Shown here piece after piece: positions 9,405 to 18,719 of a DNA stretch of 64,000 nucleotides. Numbering within the stretch: the stretch's first letter is position 1; each line of letters opens with the position of its first letter. The DNA is taken from assembly GCF_020783315.1 (NCBI RefSeq), contig NZ_CP086063.1:3026501-3090500 (forward strand). The letters run 5' to 3'. Made by a program: the position numbers and the translations under genes. The notes under the pieces were generated by a model, which had not been told where the DNA came from, ran no database searches, and saw nothing but the letters and a program-made list of their open reading frames with translations. Source of the DNA: Ferruginibacter lapsinanis. Lineage in GTDB: Bacteria; Bacteroidota; Bacteroidia; Chitinophagales; Chitinophagaceae.

Positions 9405-11447
9405 TTATTTTAACCACTTTTTTTTCCATTCAGGATATTCTTTGTTCAATAACTTTAGCGGCCATGTTCCATACCAGGCATACCCTATTCTTCTTTCATT
9501 TTCAATTTCGGCCACTGTCGCATGACGCTGACTATCTCTGCCACTGAAAAAAGGTACATTGGTCTTGATATCATAAAATCTTGCCCAAATTACTGAACTA
9601 TCTTCTTTAACCAAAACCCTGTCTCTTCCGCTTGCTTCATTAGGGGCTTTGATATCTATAAAATTATAGCCTGTGATCTTTACTTTTTCAAACCACGCCA
9701 CAGCTGCTGTAACGGCAGCAATTATTTTTTCAGAAGGATTATTTTGTCTCATTAAGAAACGTGTAATCCCTACAGATTCAGCCCCGCTTAAAGAAACCAA
9801 TTCAAACTTTCTTGCCTGTGCAGGCTGCATGCTAGTGGCATCATATTGTGCACACCAGGCTGTTAATACATTTTGTTGTTTGATCTGTGTTTTTAAAATA
9901 CAATCAATTCCTCGTTGTATAGCTTTAGTACATTTTGGAATATATTTTTTATCGATCACATCAAAATCATTCTTTCCTTCTGTGATATCCTGCAAAATGT
10001 TTAGCACATTTACCATAGCATTATCGTTATAGGTAATCTCACTACGATAATTGCTGAAATCAGGATAATATTGTGGCCATCCGCCATTTTTATATTGAGC
10101 TTCCAATAAATAATCGATCCCTTTAACTGCCGCTTTTAAGTAAGCCTGATTTTTGGTCAATTTATAGGCTTTTACCAGGTATTTTATTTCCTTCGAAGTA
10201 GCTTCGTTATCGATCGTAGCATCAATGCCATCAGCGTAACCGCTTCTTAATTCACTTTTATCAGCGGCAGATAATGTTCTTTTATAATTTACTTTCTGAT
10301 CCTGAAAATGTTTTGGCCATCCTCCATTTCTGCGTTGATATAACAGCATATTTTCTGCAACAGAATCTATAGCGGTTGGTTTTATGGTCACTATTTCAAA
10401 CGACTCCGTAGGTAATGTATCTCTACGTGGATTCCATTTGTAATCAAAAGCCCAGGCTGGTGTAATATCATTAACACCAACTCCGGCAGGCATATTATTT
10501 TTATGCCATTGATAATCTCCACCTTCTTTGTGACAATTAAAATAATACACTCGTCTGCCCCACTGGATCACATTTGGAGGCGTTGCTTCTTTTTGATAAA
10601 TATCCGCATCCGCCATATTTGAAGAAAAGGAACAATTGATCAAATAAAACTGAGCATCTCTGTGATATCTTCCTAATTTAAAACCATTATCCCCCGTAAA
10701 ATTGCAATTCAATAAAACAGTTTTAGATGATTCATGTTTTGAACCATCATGCCATATTGCTGCTTCCGGACTATGACAAATGAAAGTGCATTTTTCTGCC
10801 AACGCCCAACCTCGAGGACAATAAAAATCAACCCAGCCTTCCATTATACAATTATAGAAATAAAACATTCCATCTTCTGTATTCCACGGACTAACTGTAT
10901 CTCCTCCGTATGCTTTGAATATACAATTACTTACTTTCAACCTGGTTGTTTCAAAAGTACGCAGCGCCATTTGATGAGTACCTTTTTTTACCAATTTGGT
11001 TTTGGTCATTGATTGTTCAGAAGGACAATCGATCGTTGTATCTCTGGCAGTAAGACCATAAGTATTTTGAATAGTAAGATTTTCGAGATTGATATCACTT
11101 CCTTTTATATTCATTGTAGCAACACCCCAATCATCCGGATTACTGCACCTGAACATATCTCTCCCTTCGGCGTAAGTAATAATAGTATTGTTGGCATTTT
11201 CTCCCTTGAAAGTAATGTTACTTTTTTCTATAAACAGCTTTTCGTTGTAGGTGCCTTTTTTTATTAAAATAGTACGTGTGTCTTTGGCATCAACTGATAA
11301 ACTATTGATCGCTTCCTGTATTGACCTGAAATCACCTGTCCCATCTGCAGCTACAATAACTGTATGCTGGGCACACAAACTAAATGCACTGAGCAGCAGA
11401 GCTAGAGAAAAATAAAATCCACGATATAGTAGTTGTTTAGCTATCAC
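9405..11447 (-). CDS. Secreted two-domain pectin enzyme: CE8-like pectinesterase plus PL10 pectate lyase
   Basis: A 680-residue protein with a signal peptide (residues about 1-27, ending SLCAQ). Residues about 28-320 are a CE8-like beta-helix (VIVAADGTGDFRSIQEAIN). The usual QDTLY is GGDTVS (D183), VDFIFG is VDFYCPRG (D207) and LGRPW is LGRYH (R260), so the acidic and Arg positions persist but their surroundings are atypical. Residues about 360-680 are a PL10 pectate lyase (QRRNGGWPKHF, WCAQYDATSMQPAQARKFE, LVSLSGAES). The fusion would couple de-esterification to beta-elimination. The start is GTG, whose first G is the last base of the upstream TAG stop, so the genes overlap by one base and translation is probably coupled. 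Whether the CE8 half is active is uncertain. Confidence 0.88.
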   Translation of the reverse strand: MIAKQLLYRGFYFSLALLLSAFSLCAQHTVIVAADGTGDFRSIQEAINSLSVDAKDTRTILIKKGTYNEKLFIEKSNITFKGENANNTIITYAEGRDMFRCSNPDDWGVATMNIKGSDINLENLTIQNTYGLTARDTTIDCPSEQSMTKTKLVKKGTHQMALRTFETTRLKVSNCIFKAYGGDTVSPWNTEDGMFYFYNCIMEGWVDFYCPRGWALAEKCTFICHSPEAAIWHDGSKHESSKTVLLNCNFTGDNGFKLGRYHRDAQFYLINCSFSSNMADADIYQKEATPPNVIQWGRRVYYFNCHKEGGDYQWHKNNMPAGVGVNDITPAWAFDYKWNPRRDTLPTESFEIVTIKPTAIDSVAENMLLYQRRNGGWPKHFQDQKVNYKRTLSAADKSELRSGYADGIDATIDNEATSKEIKYLVKAYKLTKNQAYLKAAVKGIDYLLEAQYKNGGWPQYYPDFSNYRSEITYNDNAMVNVLNILQDITEGKNDFDVIDKKYIPKCTKAIQRGIDCILKTQIKQQNVLTAWCAQYDATSMQPAQARKFELVSLSGAESVGITRFLMRQNNPSEKIIAAVTAAVAWFEKVKITGYNFIDIKAPNEASGRDRVLVKEDSSVIWARFYDIKTNVPFFSGRDSQRHATVAEIENERRIGYAWYGTWPLKLLNKEYPEWKKKWLK

Positions 11448-13378
11448 TATTTTTTTATCGTTTTTGCTTTAACAGGTACTTGAGCTATCAACCATTTAAC
11501 TAACTCCTGTGCTGCTGTAAAATTTTCATACTCTGCCGGTATCTTTCTACCATCGATGTATTCGTTATAGAACCAGGGATCACCAACAGCAAATACTGTT
11601 CCTTTGCCGTATTTGGCTACAGCCATTATCACATCTCCTTTATCTGTAAGAATAGATCTTGCTGGCGGGGTGGCTTTAAGTGTACAAATTTGTTTAATAT
11701 AAATTTTCTTAGCTTTTTTAAAGATCAATTTTGGTGCAGTAAATGCGCCTACTTCATAATCGTGTCCCTCTACTCTATTTCTACTATCCTTATTAAAATG
11801 AATACCGAATTTTTTAGCCAATTCATTGGTATGTTCAAACTCTACATTATTACTATCATTCATCAACATTACTAAAACACCGCCGTTTTTTACCCAGGTA
11901 GTGATCGTTTCTATATCTGCAGTTTCAATATAGTTTGGCTTAGGATTTTCTTTAGGAAAATCAGGGTCAACCAGGATATAGATATTTACATCTCTTAAAT
12001 TAGCAGCTGTTGGTCTTTCTTTTGAAGCTATCGTTCTTATTCCATAATTTTTAAAGATATCTCCAAAAAAAGAGAAGCCTCCGTTATCTCTTTCCTCCCA
12101 TTTATAATGATGCCCTACCATCAAACCTGACTGCTCATCTCTTTTTTGTTCGTTATTAAAATAATAATCAAGTGCAACAGATTTTCCGGCTCCGATCTTT
12201 TCATCTTCTAAAATCTCCATTTCATTTGCAGCCAAAATTACTGCGGCTATCCCTTTTACATCATTGGTAACTACCGGTTCATTTATATAATACTCATAAC
12301 TTCCATCACGATAAGGATTACCTCCCAGCCCTGCAACCGCACACACTTTATTTACACAGGTTCTTCCTAATGAATCTTTACCGATAAAATTTTTGATCAT
12401 TCCTGCGTATGCTTTATTCACCGCCGGCATAATACTTTTATCTAGATATCCATTACGAACACCTTTGGCTAATGTATATACCAACATTGCTGTGGCAGAG
12501 CCTTCTTTGTAATTTCCTTTTGCAGTAGGTTTATCCAACACTTGAAACCACACTCCAGATTTTGGATCCTGTACTTTTAACACCGCTTTCGAAAAACGTT
12601 TTAATATTTGCACCAAAGAATCTCTTTTTGGATGCCCCACCGGAAAATAATCCAATACATCTACCAGCCCCATACCATACCAACCCATTGCTCTACCCCA
12701 AAAATTCTTTGATACTCCTGTAACAGAATCGCTCCATTTTTCTTTTCTGCTTTCATCCCACCCATGATACAAAAGCCCTGTTTTAGTATCTCTGGCATGC
12801 GCCTCCATTTGAATGAATTGTTTTGCAACATCATTAAAATTTTCCGGCTGATTGAATCGTTGTGAGTATTCTGCATAAAATGGTTCAACCATGTACAAAC
12901 CATCCAACCACATTTGATTAGGATATCTTTTTTTATGCCAGAATCCACCATCGGTTGTACGAGGATGATAATTGATCTGGTCTTTTAACAGATGTAATGC
13001 AGATAAGTATTTTTTGTCCCCATCAACAGCAAACAGCATTAACAGGTTTCTGCCTGCGGCAATATTGTCGCTGTTATAATCTTCCATTTTATAGGTTCTG
13101 ATCGTTCCATCAGGACGTACAAAAAAATCCATACTTCTCTTAATGTAGTTATATATCTCTCCGCGACCGGTTCTTTTCCAAACCTTTTCCATAGCCTTCA
13201 ATACGATCCCCTGCTCATAGGTCCACTCAGCAGGCCTGTTGGCTTTCAACTGCATTGTATCTCCATTATAAATAGACATAACGCTTTCAGTAAGTTGTAC
13301 CGAAAGTCGTTTATCCTGGGCACCGGCACTTGTTAGTACTAATAATGAACAGGCTATAAAAAAGATTTTATTTCTCAT
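11447..13378 (-). CDS. GH105 unsaturated rhamnogalacturonyl/glucuronyl hydrolase with C-terminal DUF4350-like domain
   Basis: A 643-residue secreted or periplasmic protein (signal peptide about 1-20, SAGAQ). Residues about 30-380 are an alpha/alpha-barrel GH105 domain with YNSDNIAAGR (D104) and QMWLDGLYM (D159). The 55-residue spacing fits the two catalytic Asp residues of YteR-type enzymes. These hydrate and cleave the terminal unsaturated uronate left by pectin lyases, feeding KduI. Residues about 400-640 form a second region with IYILVDPDFPKEN and VKNGGVLVMLMNDSNN, resembling ThuA/DUF4350 glutamine-amidotransferase-like folds; its role is unknown. It lies 6 bp after the CE12-GH28 gene's stop. 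Confidence 0.9.
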   Translation of the reverse strand: MRNKIFFIACSLLVLTSAGAQDKRLSVQLTESVMSIYNGDTMQLKANRPAEWTYEQGIVLKAMEKVWKRTGRGEIYNYIKRSMDFFVRPDGTIRTYKMEDYNSDNIAAGRNLLMLFAVDGDKKYLSALHLLKDQINYHPRTTDGGFWHKKRYPNQMWLDGLYMVEPFYAEYSQRFNQPENFNDVAKQFIQMEAHARDTKTGLLYHGWDESRKEKWSDSVTGVSKNFWGRAMGWYGMGLVDVLDYFPVGHPKRDSLVQILKRFSKAVLKVQDPKSGVWFQVLDKPTAKGNYKEGSATAMLVYTLAKGVRNGYLDKSIMPAVNKAYAGMIKNFIGKDSLGRTCVNKVCAVAGLGGNPYRDGSYEYYINEPVVTNDVKGIAAVILAANEMEILEDEKIGAGKSVALDYYFNNEQKRDEQSGLMVGHHYKWEERDNGGFSFFGDIFKNYGIRTIASKERPTAANLRDVNIYILVDPDFPKENPKPNYIETADIETITTWVKNGGVLVMLMNDSNNVEFEHTNELAKKFGIHFNKDSRNRVEGHDYEVGAFTAPKLIFKKAKKIYIKQICTLKATPPARSILTDKGDVIMAVAKYGKGTVFAVGDPWFYNEYIDGRKIPAEYENFTAAQELVKWLIAQVPVKAKTIKK

Positions 13379-13384
13379 AAAATT

Positions 13385-15778
13385 CTATTTTTTCGATTTT
13401 TTCTTTTTAACAGGCTTTTGCTTTTCTACAGGCAATGCCCATATAATCGCCTTATCTGTTACACCATAATCTGCCACCACTTTTTGTTTTACCAAACCAA
13501 TATTGTTTGTATTCAATATTTTAATATCCTTGGTTCTTTCTCCCTGCATTTGGGTCAGTAGCTCTACAGAATCTTTCAGATTCAATCCGTTCAAAGTGAC
13601 ACTATCGCTATTTAGAACATACACCAATGGATTGGTCTTTTTGCTTACCATTGTAAGGTTATTAATGGTGATGCCTGAGGCTTCCTGAATATCCACGCCT
13701 TCATTAGCCTGCAATACCAGGTTTTCAAGCAATACATTCTTAACATGCATCTCAGGTATACCTCTTACAAAAATTCCTTTAGATGCGCCGTTACAAGTTA
13801 TATTTCTAAAATAGAAATTACGGAATATCGGTGTTGATTCGTCTACCGCTTTAAACTCAACTTTAGGAGGTTCTCTCTTTTCTCCGTTTGCCGCTACCGG
13901 ATCCTGCGCTGCGTAATACATATCAAACAAAATTGCTTCGCCGGGAATATCCAGCATATTAACATTGTTCACATAAATATTTTCTACCACACCACCTCTT
14001 CCTCTTGTTGTCTTAAAACGTAAGCCTATATCACTACCGATGAAGTTAGAATTACTTACATAGATATTATTAGCTCCTCCACTCATTTCACTTCCTATAA
14101 CAAATCCTCCGTGAGAATGATAGACCACACAATTATTCACTATAACATCTGCCGTAGGCCTTCCTCTTTTTCTACCTTCTTCGTCTCTTCCGCTTTTTAT
14201 ACAAATACCATCATCGCCAGTGTCGAATATGCAACTTTGTACATTCGCATGTGTACAACTTTCCAGATCTAAAGCATCAGTATTTGTGCCAAACCATGGA
14301 TTCTTTACTCGTACATTTTGCAGTGTGATATGATCACTTAACATCAAATGAGTTGTCCATGCCGGAGAGTTTTCAAACGTAATATCCTGTAATAATATAT
14401 TTTTACAATTAGCGATACGGATCATATTAGGACGAAGAAAATCTTTCACACTTTCAAAATCTTTTAATTCTTTGCCGGCTGTTAATTTTCCGATATTATT
14501 TTCAGCAAGACCTTTTAACGCCTTAGCTGATGAGTACCAGGTCTTTTTATCTTCGGTAAGTACACCACCATATTTAGATAAATGATTTTTCCATTCCCCT
14601 TCAGACAATTTACCTTTTTTAAGAGGTCTCCAATAAAAGCCGTTACCATTCATTATCCCTTTACCGGTAATAGCAATGTTCTCTAGATTTTCGGCAGTAA
14701 CCGGCGACTGGCACCTGGCTGCATCTACCCCTTCAAAAGAGGAAACAACCAATGGATATTGATTGAAATCAGAAGTAAATATTACTAAGGCCCCTTCATC
14801 CAAATGAAGATTGATATTACTCTTCATCACGATGGGACCGGTGAGCCATGAACCTTTCGGAATCAATACTGTACCGCCACCTTTTGCCGCACAGCTATCT
14901 ATAGCTGTATTGATCGCTTTTGAATTTAACGTATACCCGTCACTGATAGCCCCATAATTAATTATATTAAAAGTATCTCTTTTAAAATGAGGCACATATA
15001 TTTTGGGCAACTCAAACGCATACTTTTCTTTAAAATCAGAAGGTTTTAAATACTTCGCCAATGCCAGATTCTGATCCTTGATCGACTGACAAACCAATGA
15101 AGCAACAGAAGATGCTCCATATTCGCTAAAGTGTGTATTATCTTCTTCTTTCCCTTTATAATTTTTAAAATGATTAGGGGGTATATTTAAAAAGAAACGC
15201 CTGCTGTTTTCTACTCCTTCCTTTTCAATCATTGCCTGGCTACTTTTATGTAGATCAATTAAAGGCACATTGAATTTAGCTGCTACATCTTTTACTACCC
15301 CGGGATATTCACCATGTTGGTCAACAAATTTCCCCGAAGCATCGAATTTTCTTCTCATTACCGGAGTAACCAAAACAGGATTCGCTCCTTTACTTCTGGC
15401 TTCTGTAATAAAACGTATCAGATTTTCTCTGTAAGTAGTTTGTGGAGCTGCATATCTTGTGCTATCATCTATCTTACTATCATTATGACCAAACTGAATG
15501 ATAACATAATCTCCCGCCTGTAACTGATTCATTACGGTATCCCATCTTCCCTCTTTTATGAAACTCTTGGTACTACGGCCATTCACCGCATAATTTTTCA
15601 CTTCTACATCACTTGTTAGATATTGCGGAAAAAATTGCCCCCAACCTCTCTCAGGATTTTCATCCAATGGTTTGTTCGCCATGGTAGAATCTCCGATCAT
15701 AAAAATCCTCACCGGTTTTTCAGGCAACTGAAATGCCATGGTAACAATCAGTATTAATATAGCTACAATTTTTTTCAT
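13385..15778 (-). CDS. CE12 rhamnogalacturonan acetylesterase - GH28 polygalacturonase fusion
   Basis: A 797-residue exported protein. After a short hydrophobic N-terminus comes an SGNH esterase (about 20-245) with FMIGDSTMANKP (Ser nucleophile), VIIQFGHNDS and EDNTHFSEYGA (Asp/His). Residues about 265-740 are a GH28 right-handed beta-helix with NTDALDLES, DTGDDGICIKSG, SHGGFVIGSEMSGG and RFKTTRGRGG, carrying the catalytic Asp, His and Arg/Lys positions. It should deacetylate pectin and hydrolyse the galacturonan or rhamnogalacturonan backbone. The C-terminus is Lys-rich (KPVKKKKSKK) and lacks a T9SS sorting domain, so a periplasmic location is likely. Confidence 0.93.
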   Translation of the reverse strand: MKKIVAILILIVTMAFQLPEKPVRIFMIGDSTMANKPLDENPERGWGQFFPQYLTSDVEVKNYAVNGRSTKSFIKEGRWDTVMNQLQAGDYVIIQFGHNDSKIDDSTRYAAPQTTYRENLIRFITEARSKGANPVLVTPVMRRKFDASGKFVDQHGEYPGVVKDVAAKFNVPLIDLHKSSQAMIEKEGVENSRRFFLNIPPNHFKNYKGKEEDNTHFSEYGASSVASLVCQSIKDQNLALAKYLKPSDFKEKYAFELPKIYVPHFKRDTFNIINYGAISDGYTLNSKAINTAIDSCAAKGGGTVLIPKGSWLTGPIVMKSNINLHLDEGALVIFTSDFNQYPLVVSSFEGVDAARCQSPVTAENLENIAITGKGIMNGNGFYWRPLKKGKLSEGEWKNHLSKYGGVLTEDKKTWYSSAKALKGLAENNIGKLTAGKELKDFESVKDFLRPNMIRIANCKNILLQDITFENSPAWTTHLMLSDHITLQNVRVKNPWFGTNTDALDLESCTHANVQSCIFDTGDDGICIKSGRDEEGRKRGRPTADVIVNNCVVYHSHGGFVIGSEMSGGANNIYVSNSNFIGSDIGLRFKTTRGRGGVVENIYVNNVNMLDIPGEAILFDMYYAAQDPVAANGEKREPPKVEFKAVDESTPIFRNFYFRNITCNGASKGIFVRGIPEMHVKNVLLENLVLQANEGVDIQEASGITINNLTMVSKKTNPLVYVLNSDSVTLNGLNLKDSVELLTQMQGERTKDIKILNTNNIGLVKQKVVADYGVTDKAIIWALPVEKQKPVKKKKSKK

Positions 15779-15867
15779 TCCTATGGTTTAGTAGTTTAGA
15801 AAGTTCAGATGTTTAGAAAACAATCTTTACCTTGATTATTTAAAAATCGTAATTCGTACTTTATTCA

Positions 15868-16704
15868 TTATCTCACGTCTTTAATATCTATCACATCCAT
15901 ATCCGTATAATTATAATTCTCTCCTGCCATACCCCATATAAATGAATAGTTACTGGTTCCGCAACCTGAGTGAATGCTCCATGGTGGAGAGATCAATGCC
16001 TGATGATTGGCTACCAGTATATGACGGGTTTGCTGTGGTTGTCCCATAAAATGAAACACACGTTGATTATCCGCCACATCAAAATAAAAATATGCTTCCA
16101 TTCTGCGATCGTGTACATGCGTTGGGATAGTATTCCAAACACTTCCTGTTTTCAACACCGTTAACCCCATTACCAATTGACAACTTTTTAGTCCGTCCGC
16201 ATGAATGTATTTATATACAGTCCGCTGATTAGCTGTTTCCACTGCTCCTAGATCTAATGGAGATGCCTTTTCCTTTTTCATCAACTGTACTCTGTAAGTA
16301 TGATGTGCCGGTGCTGATAACAAATAAAATTTCGCCGGATTATTCTTATCCAAACTCTTAAATGATACTTTTTTGTTACCTCTTCCGATATACAAACAAT
16401 CAAGTTTATTTACCAGGTAGGCTTTGTCCTCCACTTTAATTTCTCCATCACCTCCAACATTAATAACCCCTAATTCTCTTCTTTCCAAGAAATAATCAGC
16501 TCTTAAATTTTTATAATTGGGCAACTGCACTGTTTTGCTCAAAGGCATAATACCACCGATGATCACTCTATCATAGTGTGAGTAAACGAAATGAAACGTA
16601 TTCTCTTCGAATAATTTTTCCACCAAAAAATTGTCTCTCAATTCTTCGGTATTCATTTGTTTTACTTCATTGATGCCATTGGCATATCGTTGTGTCATTT
16701 CCAT
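15868..16704 (-). CDS. kduI: 5-dehydro-4-deoxy-D-glucuronate isomerase
   Basis: A 278-residue cupin enzyme of normal KduI length. It isomerises 4-deoxy-L-threo-5-hexosulose uronate (from unsaturated uronates) to 3-deoxy-D-glycero-2,5-hexodiulosonate in the cytoplasm. The Zn-binding segment TIPTHVHDRRMEAYFYFD gives HxH and Glu, with a later His in WSIHSGCGTSNY. The N-terminal region HFVYSHYDRVIIGGIMPL is typical. It is next to kduD, as in many pectin loci. Met3 is an alternative start. Confidence 0.95.
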   Translation of the reverse strand: MEMTQRYANGINEVKQMNTEELRDNFLVEKLFEENTFHFVYSHYDRVIIGGIMPLSKTVQLPNYKNLRADYFLERRELGVINVGGDGEIKVEDKAYLVNKLDCLYIGRGNKKVSFKSLDKNNPAKFYLLSAPAHHTYRVQLMKKEKASPLDLGAVETANQRTVYKYIHADGLKSCQLVMGLTVLKTGSVWNTIPTHVHDRRMEAYFYFDVADNQRVFHFMGQPQQTRHILVANHQALISPPWSIHSGCGTSNYSFIWGMAGENYNYTDMDVIDIKDVR

Positions 16705-16720
16705 TGCACTATTTTTATAT

Positions 16721-16788
16721 AGTTTAGAAGTTTAGGTTTTAGAATTTTTAGCTTCCCTTACTTTCTTATTTTACATTTCTTATTTTCT
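16721..16788. repeat. Intergenic repeat copy A (CTAAAC leader plus TTATTTTACATTTCTTATTT)
   Basis: The spacer between kduD and kduI contains AGTTTAGAAGTTTAGG followed by CCTTACTTTCTTATTTTACA and TTTCTTATTTTC. The same two-part arrangement recurs at 17557-17632. On the minus strand the first part reads CCTAAACTTCTAAACT, directly upstream of the kduI start. The AAATAAGAAATGTAAAATAA part lies just after the kduD stop. Confidence 0.6.
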
Positions 16789-17548
16789 ACCGTCCCATCC
16801 ATCCGCCATCAACCGTCAAAATTGTACCATGTACATAATTAGCTGCGTCAGATGCAAGGAAAACTACCGGTCCTTTAAAATCTTCTGTCTCACCCCAACG
16901 ATTCGCCGGTATGCGACTTAGGATTGATTTGCTTCTTTCGGGATCATTGCGTAATGCTTCAGTATTATCTGTAGCGATGTATCCGGGAGCAATGCCATTT
17001 ACGTTTACACCTTTACTTGCCCACTCATTGGCAAATGCTTTGATCAAACTTGCCACAGCTCCTTTACTTGCCGCATACCCGGGAACCAAAATCCCTCCCT
17101 GGAAACTTAGTAATGAGGCTGTAAAAATTATTTTACCACTACCTTGTTCTATCATTCTTTTGCCAATCTCCCTGGTTAAAATAAACGGAGCATCTAAATT
17201 TACCGACAATACTTTATCCCAATATTCATCACTGTGTTCCGCAACCGGATTACGCAAGATCATTCCTGCATTATTAATCAAAATATCTATTCTGCTATTT
17301 TCTTCTGTTACTTTTTTTATAAAAGCCTTTAACGAATCTCTGCTACTGAAATCGCATTGATAAGCTTTAAAAGATCTGCCTAAAGCAACCACCTCTTTTT
17401 CGATATCACTGCCACTTAATTCCAATGAAGCTGATACTCCTATAATATCAGCACCAGCTTCTGCTAATCCTATAGCCATTGCTTTACCGATACCTTTATT
17501 ACAACCGGTTACAAGTGCTATTTTTCCTGTTAAATTAAATGAGTTCAT
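16787..17548 (-). CDS. kduD: 2-dehydro-3-deoxy-D-gluconate 5-dehydrogenase (SDR)
   Basis: A 253-residue classical short-chain dehydrogenase. The cofactor motif is TGCNKGIGKAMA (about 14-25), the NNAG motif follows, the active-site pair is YAASKGA with the catalytic Ser upstream, and the C-terminus is YVHGTILTVDGGWMGR. KduD reduces 3-deoxy-D-glycero-2,5-hexodiulosonate to KDG, the step after KduI. Assignment within the large SDR family is supported by the adjacent kduI and pectin context. The start at 17548 follows a CTAAAC-type leader. Confidence 0.92.
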   Translation of the reverse strand: MNSFNLTGKIALVTGCNKGIGKAMAIGLAEAGADIIGVSASLELSGSDIEKEVVALGRSFKAYQCDFSSRDSLKAFIKKVTEENSRIDILINNAGMILRNPVAEHSDEYWDKVLSVNLDAPFILTREIGKRMIEQGSGKIIFTASLLSFQGGILVPGYAASKGAVASLIKAFANEWASKGVNVNGIAPGYIATDNTEALRNDPERSKSILSRIPANRWGETEDFKGPVVFLASDAANYVHGTILTVDGGWMGR

Positions 17549-17556
17549 ATTTTTTT

Positions 17557-17632
17557 GTTTAGAAAGTTTAGGGGTTAGAAGTGTAGTTCTCCCTACTTTC
17601 TTATTCCTTATTTTACATTTCTTATTTCTTCT
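17557..17632. repeat. Intergenic repeat copy B (same unit as 16721-16788)
   Basis: This spacer between the CE8 gene and kduD contains GTTTAGAAAGTTTAGGGG followed by CCCTACTTTCTTATTCCTTA and TTTTACATTTCTTATTTC. It closely matches the spacer downstream of kduD. A shorter related stretch (TTTAGTAGTTTAGAAAGTTC) occurs at 15787-15806, upstream of the CE12-GH28 gene. The recurrence suggests a small dispersed intergenic repeat rather than unrelated leaders. Confidence 0.6.
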
Positions 17633-18578
17633 TCTCTATCTTCCACTCGCCCAAAATATTTTCAACGGTATATTTTTTGACTTCTTCGTCTGTTAACTGT
17701 TTACTCCACGAAACTCTTTTTTCTGCATTTGCTCCGGGGCCATAACTTTTGTATTCAGCAAATCGGGCCGTTTTTTCATTATCCGGATTTTTCCAATTAT
17801 TCCATCCTTCAGCAATTATATGACTACCTATTTCACAATTTATATATGCCACACTTGCATTTGGCTGCCATGGTCTTCCGAGACTGACTTTATTTAACCC
17901 GCTATCAGCTGTTAGTTTACAATTGATAAATACAAAGCCAAATGGAATTTCTCTTGGTGTTGACGCCGCTGTAACATGAGAATTCTTTTTGCTGTGGATA
18001 TGACAGTTTACAAAAACGGCTGTTGCCGGACCAAAAATAAAATCCGTGGTACCTTCAATGTAGCAATCCTTATAATATTGTTTACTTCCATGCCCGCTGC
18101 AAAAGAGTACATCCTGAAACCCAATTAAGTTGCAATTAAAAAATGCTGCTCGGGTACCATTCACAAATAAAGCCACCGCCTGCCCGGCTGTAAAACCGGC
18201 ATCATTGACAAACGTTATATTTTTTGCAGTAAAATTATCTGCATAAATAAAAAACGATGCACTATTCCAGGTGTTTACAGTATCCCCGTTGGGTAATTTT
18301 CCTCCTGCATGATTGTTATATGTAAGAACTGTTTTTTTAACATCTTCGCCTATCAGTGTAACAAAATCCTTTCTGGTATCTAAGATCAACCTTTCTTTAT
18401 AAATACCGGCTTTCACATAAATGGTGACCGGTTTTTTATTACCTGCCGGAATCTTATCAAATGCCTCCTGTACTGTTTTGCAATTACCTGTTCCGTCTTT
18501 AGCTACAATAATTTTTTTTTGTGCAAAAACTGTACAAGCAAAAAAAAGTAAGGGCAATATCAAAGATCGTTTTATCAT
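17622..18578 (-). CDS. Pectinesterase, CE8, single domain
   Basis: A 318-residue secreted pectin methylesterase with a signal peptide (about 1-19, ending CTVFAQ). Family motifs in order are GIYKERL, QAVALFVNG, FQDVLFCSG (QDTLY equivalent), TTDFIFGPATAVF and SLGRPWQPNA, retaining both Asp residues and the Arg/Trp. It removes methyl esters from homogalacturonan so that pectate lyases can act. There is no T9SS sorting domain, so it is probably periplasmic and acts on imported oligomers. It lies between kduD and the unknown T9SS gene. Confidence 0.94.
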   Translation of the reverse strand: MIKRSLILPLLFFACTVFAQKKIIVAKDGTGNCKTVQEAFDKIPAGNKKPVTIYVKAGIYKERLILDTRKDFVTLIGEDVKKTVLTYNNHAGGKLPNGDTVNTWNSASFFIYADNFTAKNITFVNDAGFTAGQAVALFVNGTRAAFFNCNLIGFQDVLFCSGHGSKQYYKDCYIEGTTDFIFGPATAVFVNCHIHSKKNSHVTAASTPREIPFGFVFINCKLTADSGLNKVSLGRPWQPNASVAYINCEIGSHIIAEGWNNWKNPDNEKTARFAEYKSYGPGANAEKRVSWSKQLTDEEVKKYTVENILGEWKIEKKK

Positions 18579-18649
18579 TTACAATATTTAAACCTGTTTT
18601 ACTCACGAAACAGCATTAATGTACTATTTCTTATTCTCCTAATAAAAAA

Positions 18650-18713
18650 ACTCACAGAGCCCAGTTTACACAGAGTTTAGTATTCTTCTGTGAACTGCGT
18701 ACTACTCTGTGAG
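18650..18713. repeat. Intergenic imperfect hairpin with ACAGAG arms
   Basis: A roughly 64-bp imperfect palindrome lies between the CE8 gene and the T9SS gene. The outer arms are CTCACAGAG and CTCTGTGAG, and the inner arms are AGTTTACACAGA and TCTGTGAACT. It is close to but distinct from the terminator at 18720-18748. It resembles the 4701-4739 hairpin in its TTTACA(CA)GAG arm and may be a dispersed palindromic element. Confidence 0.5.
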
Positions 18714-18719
18714 AGAAAA

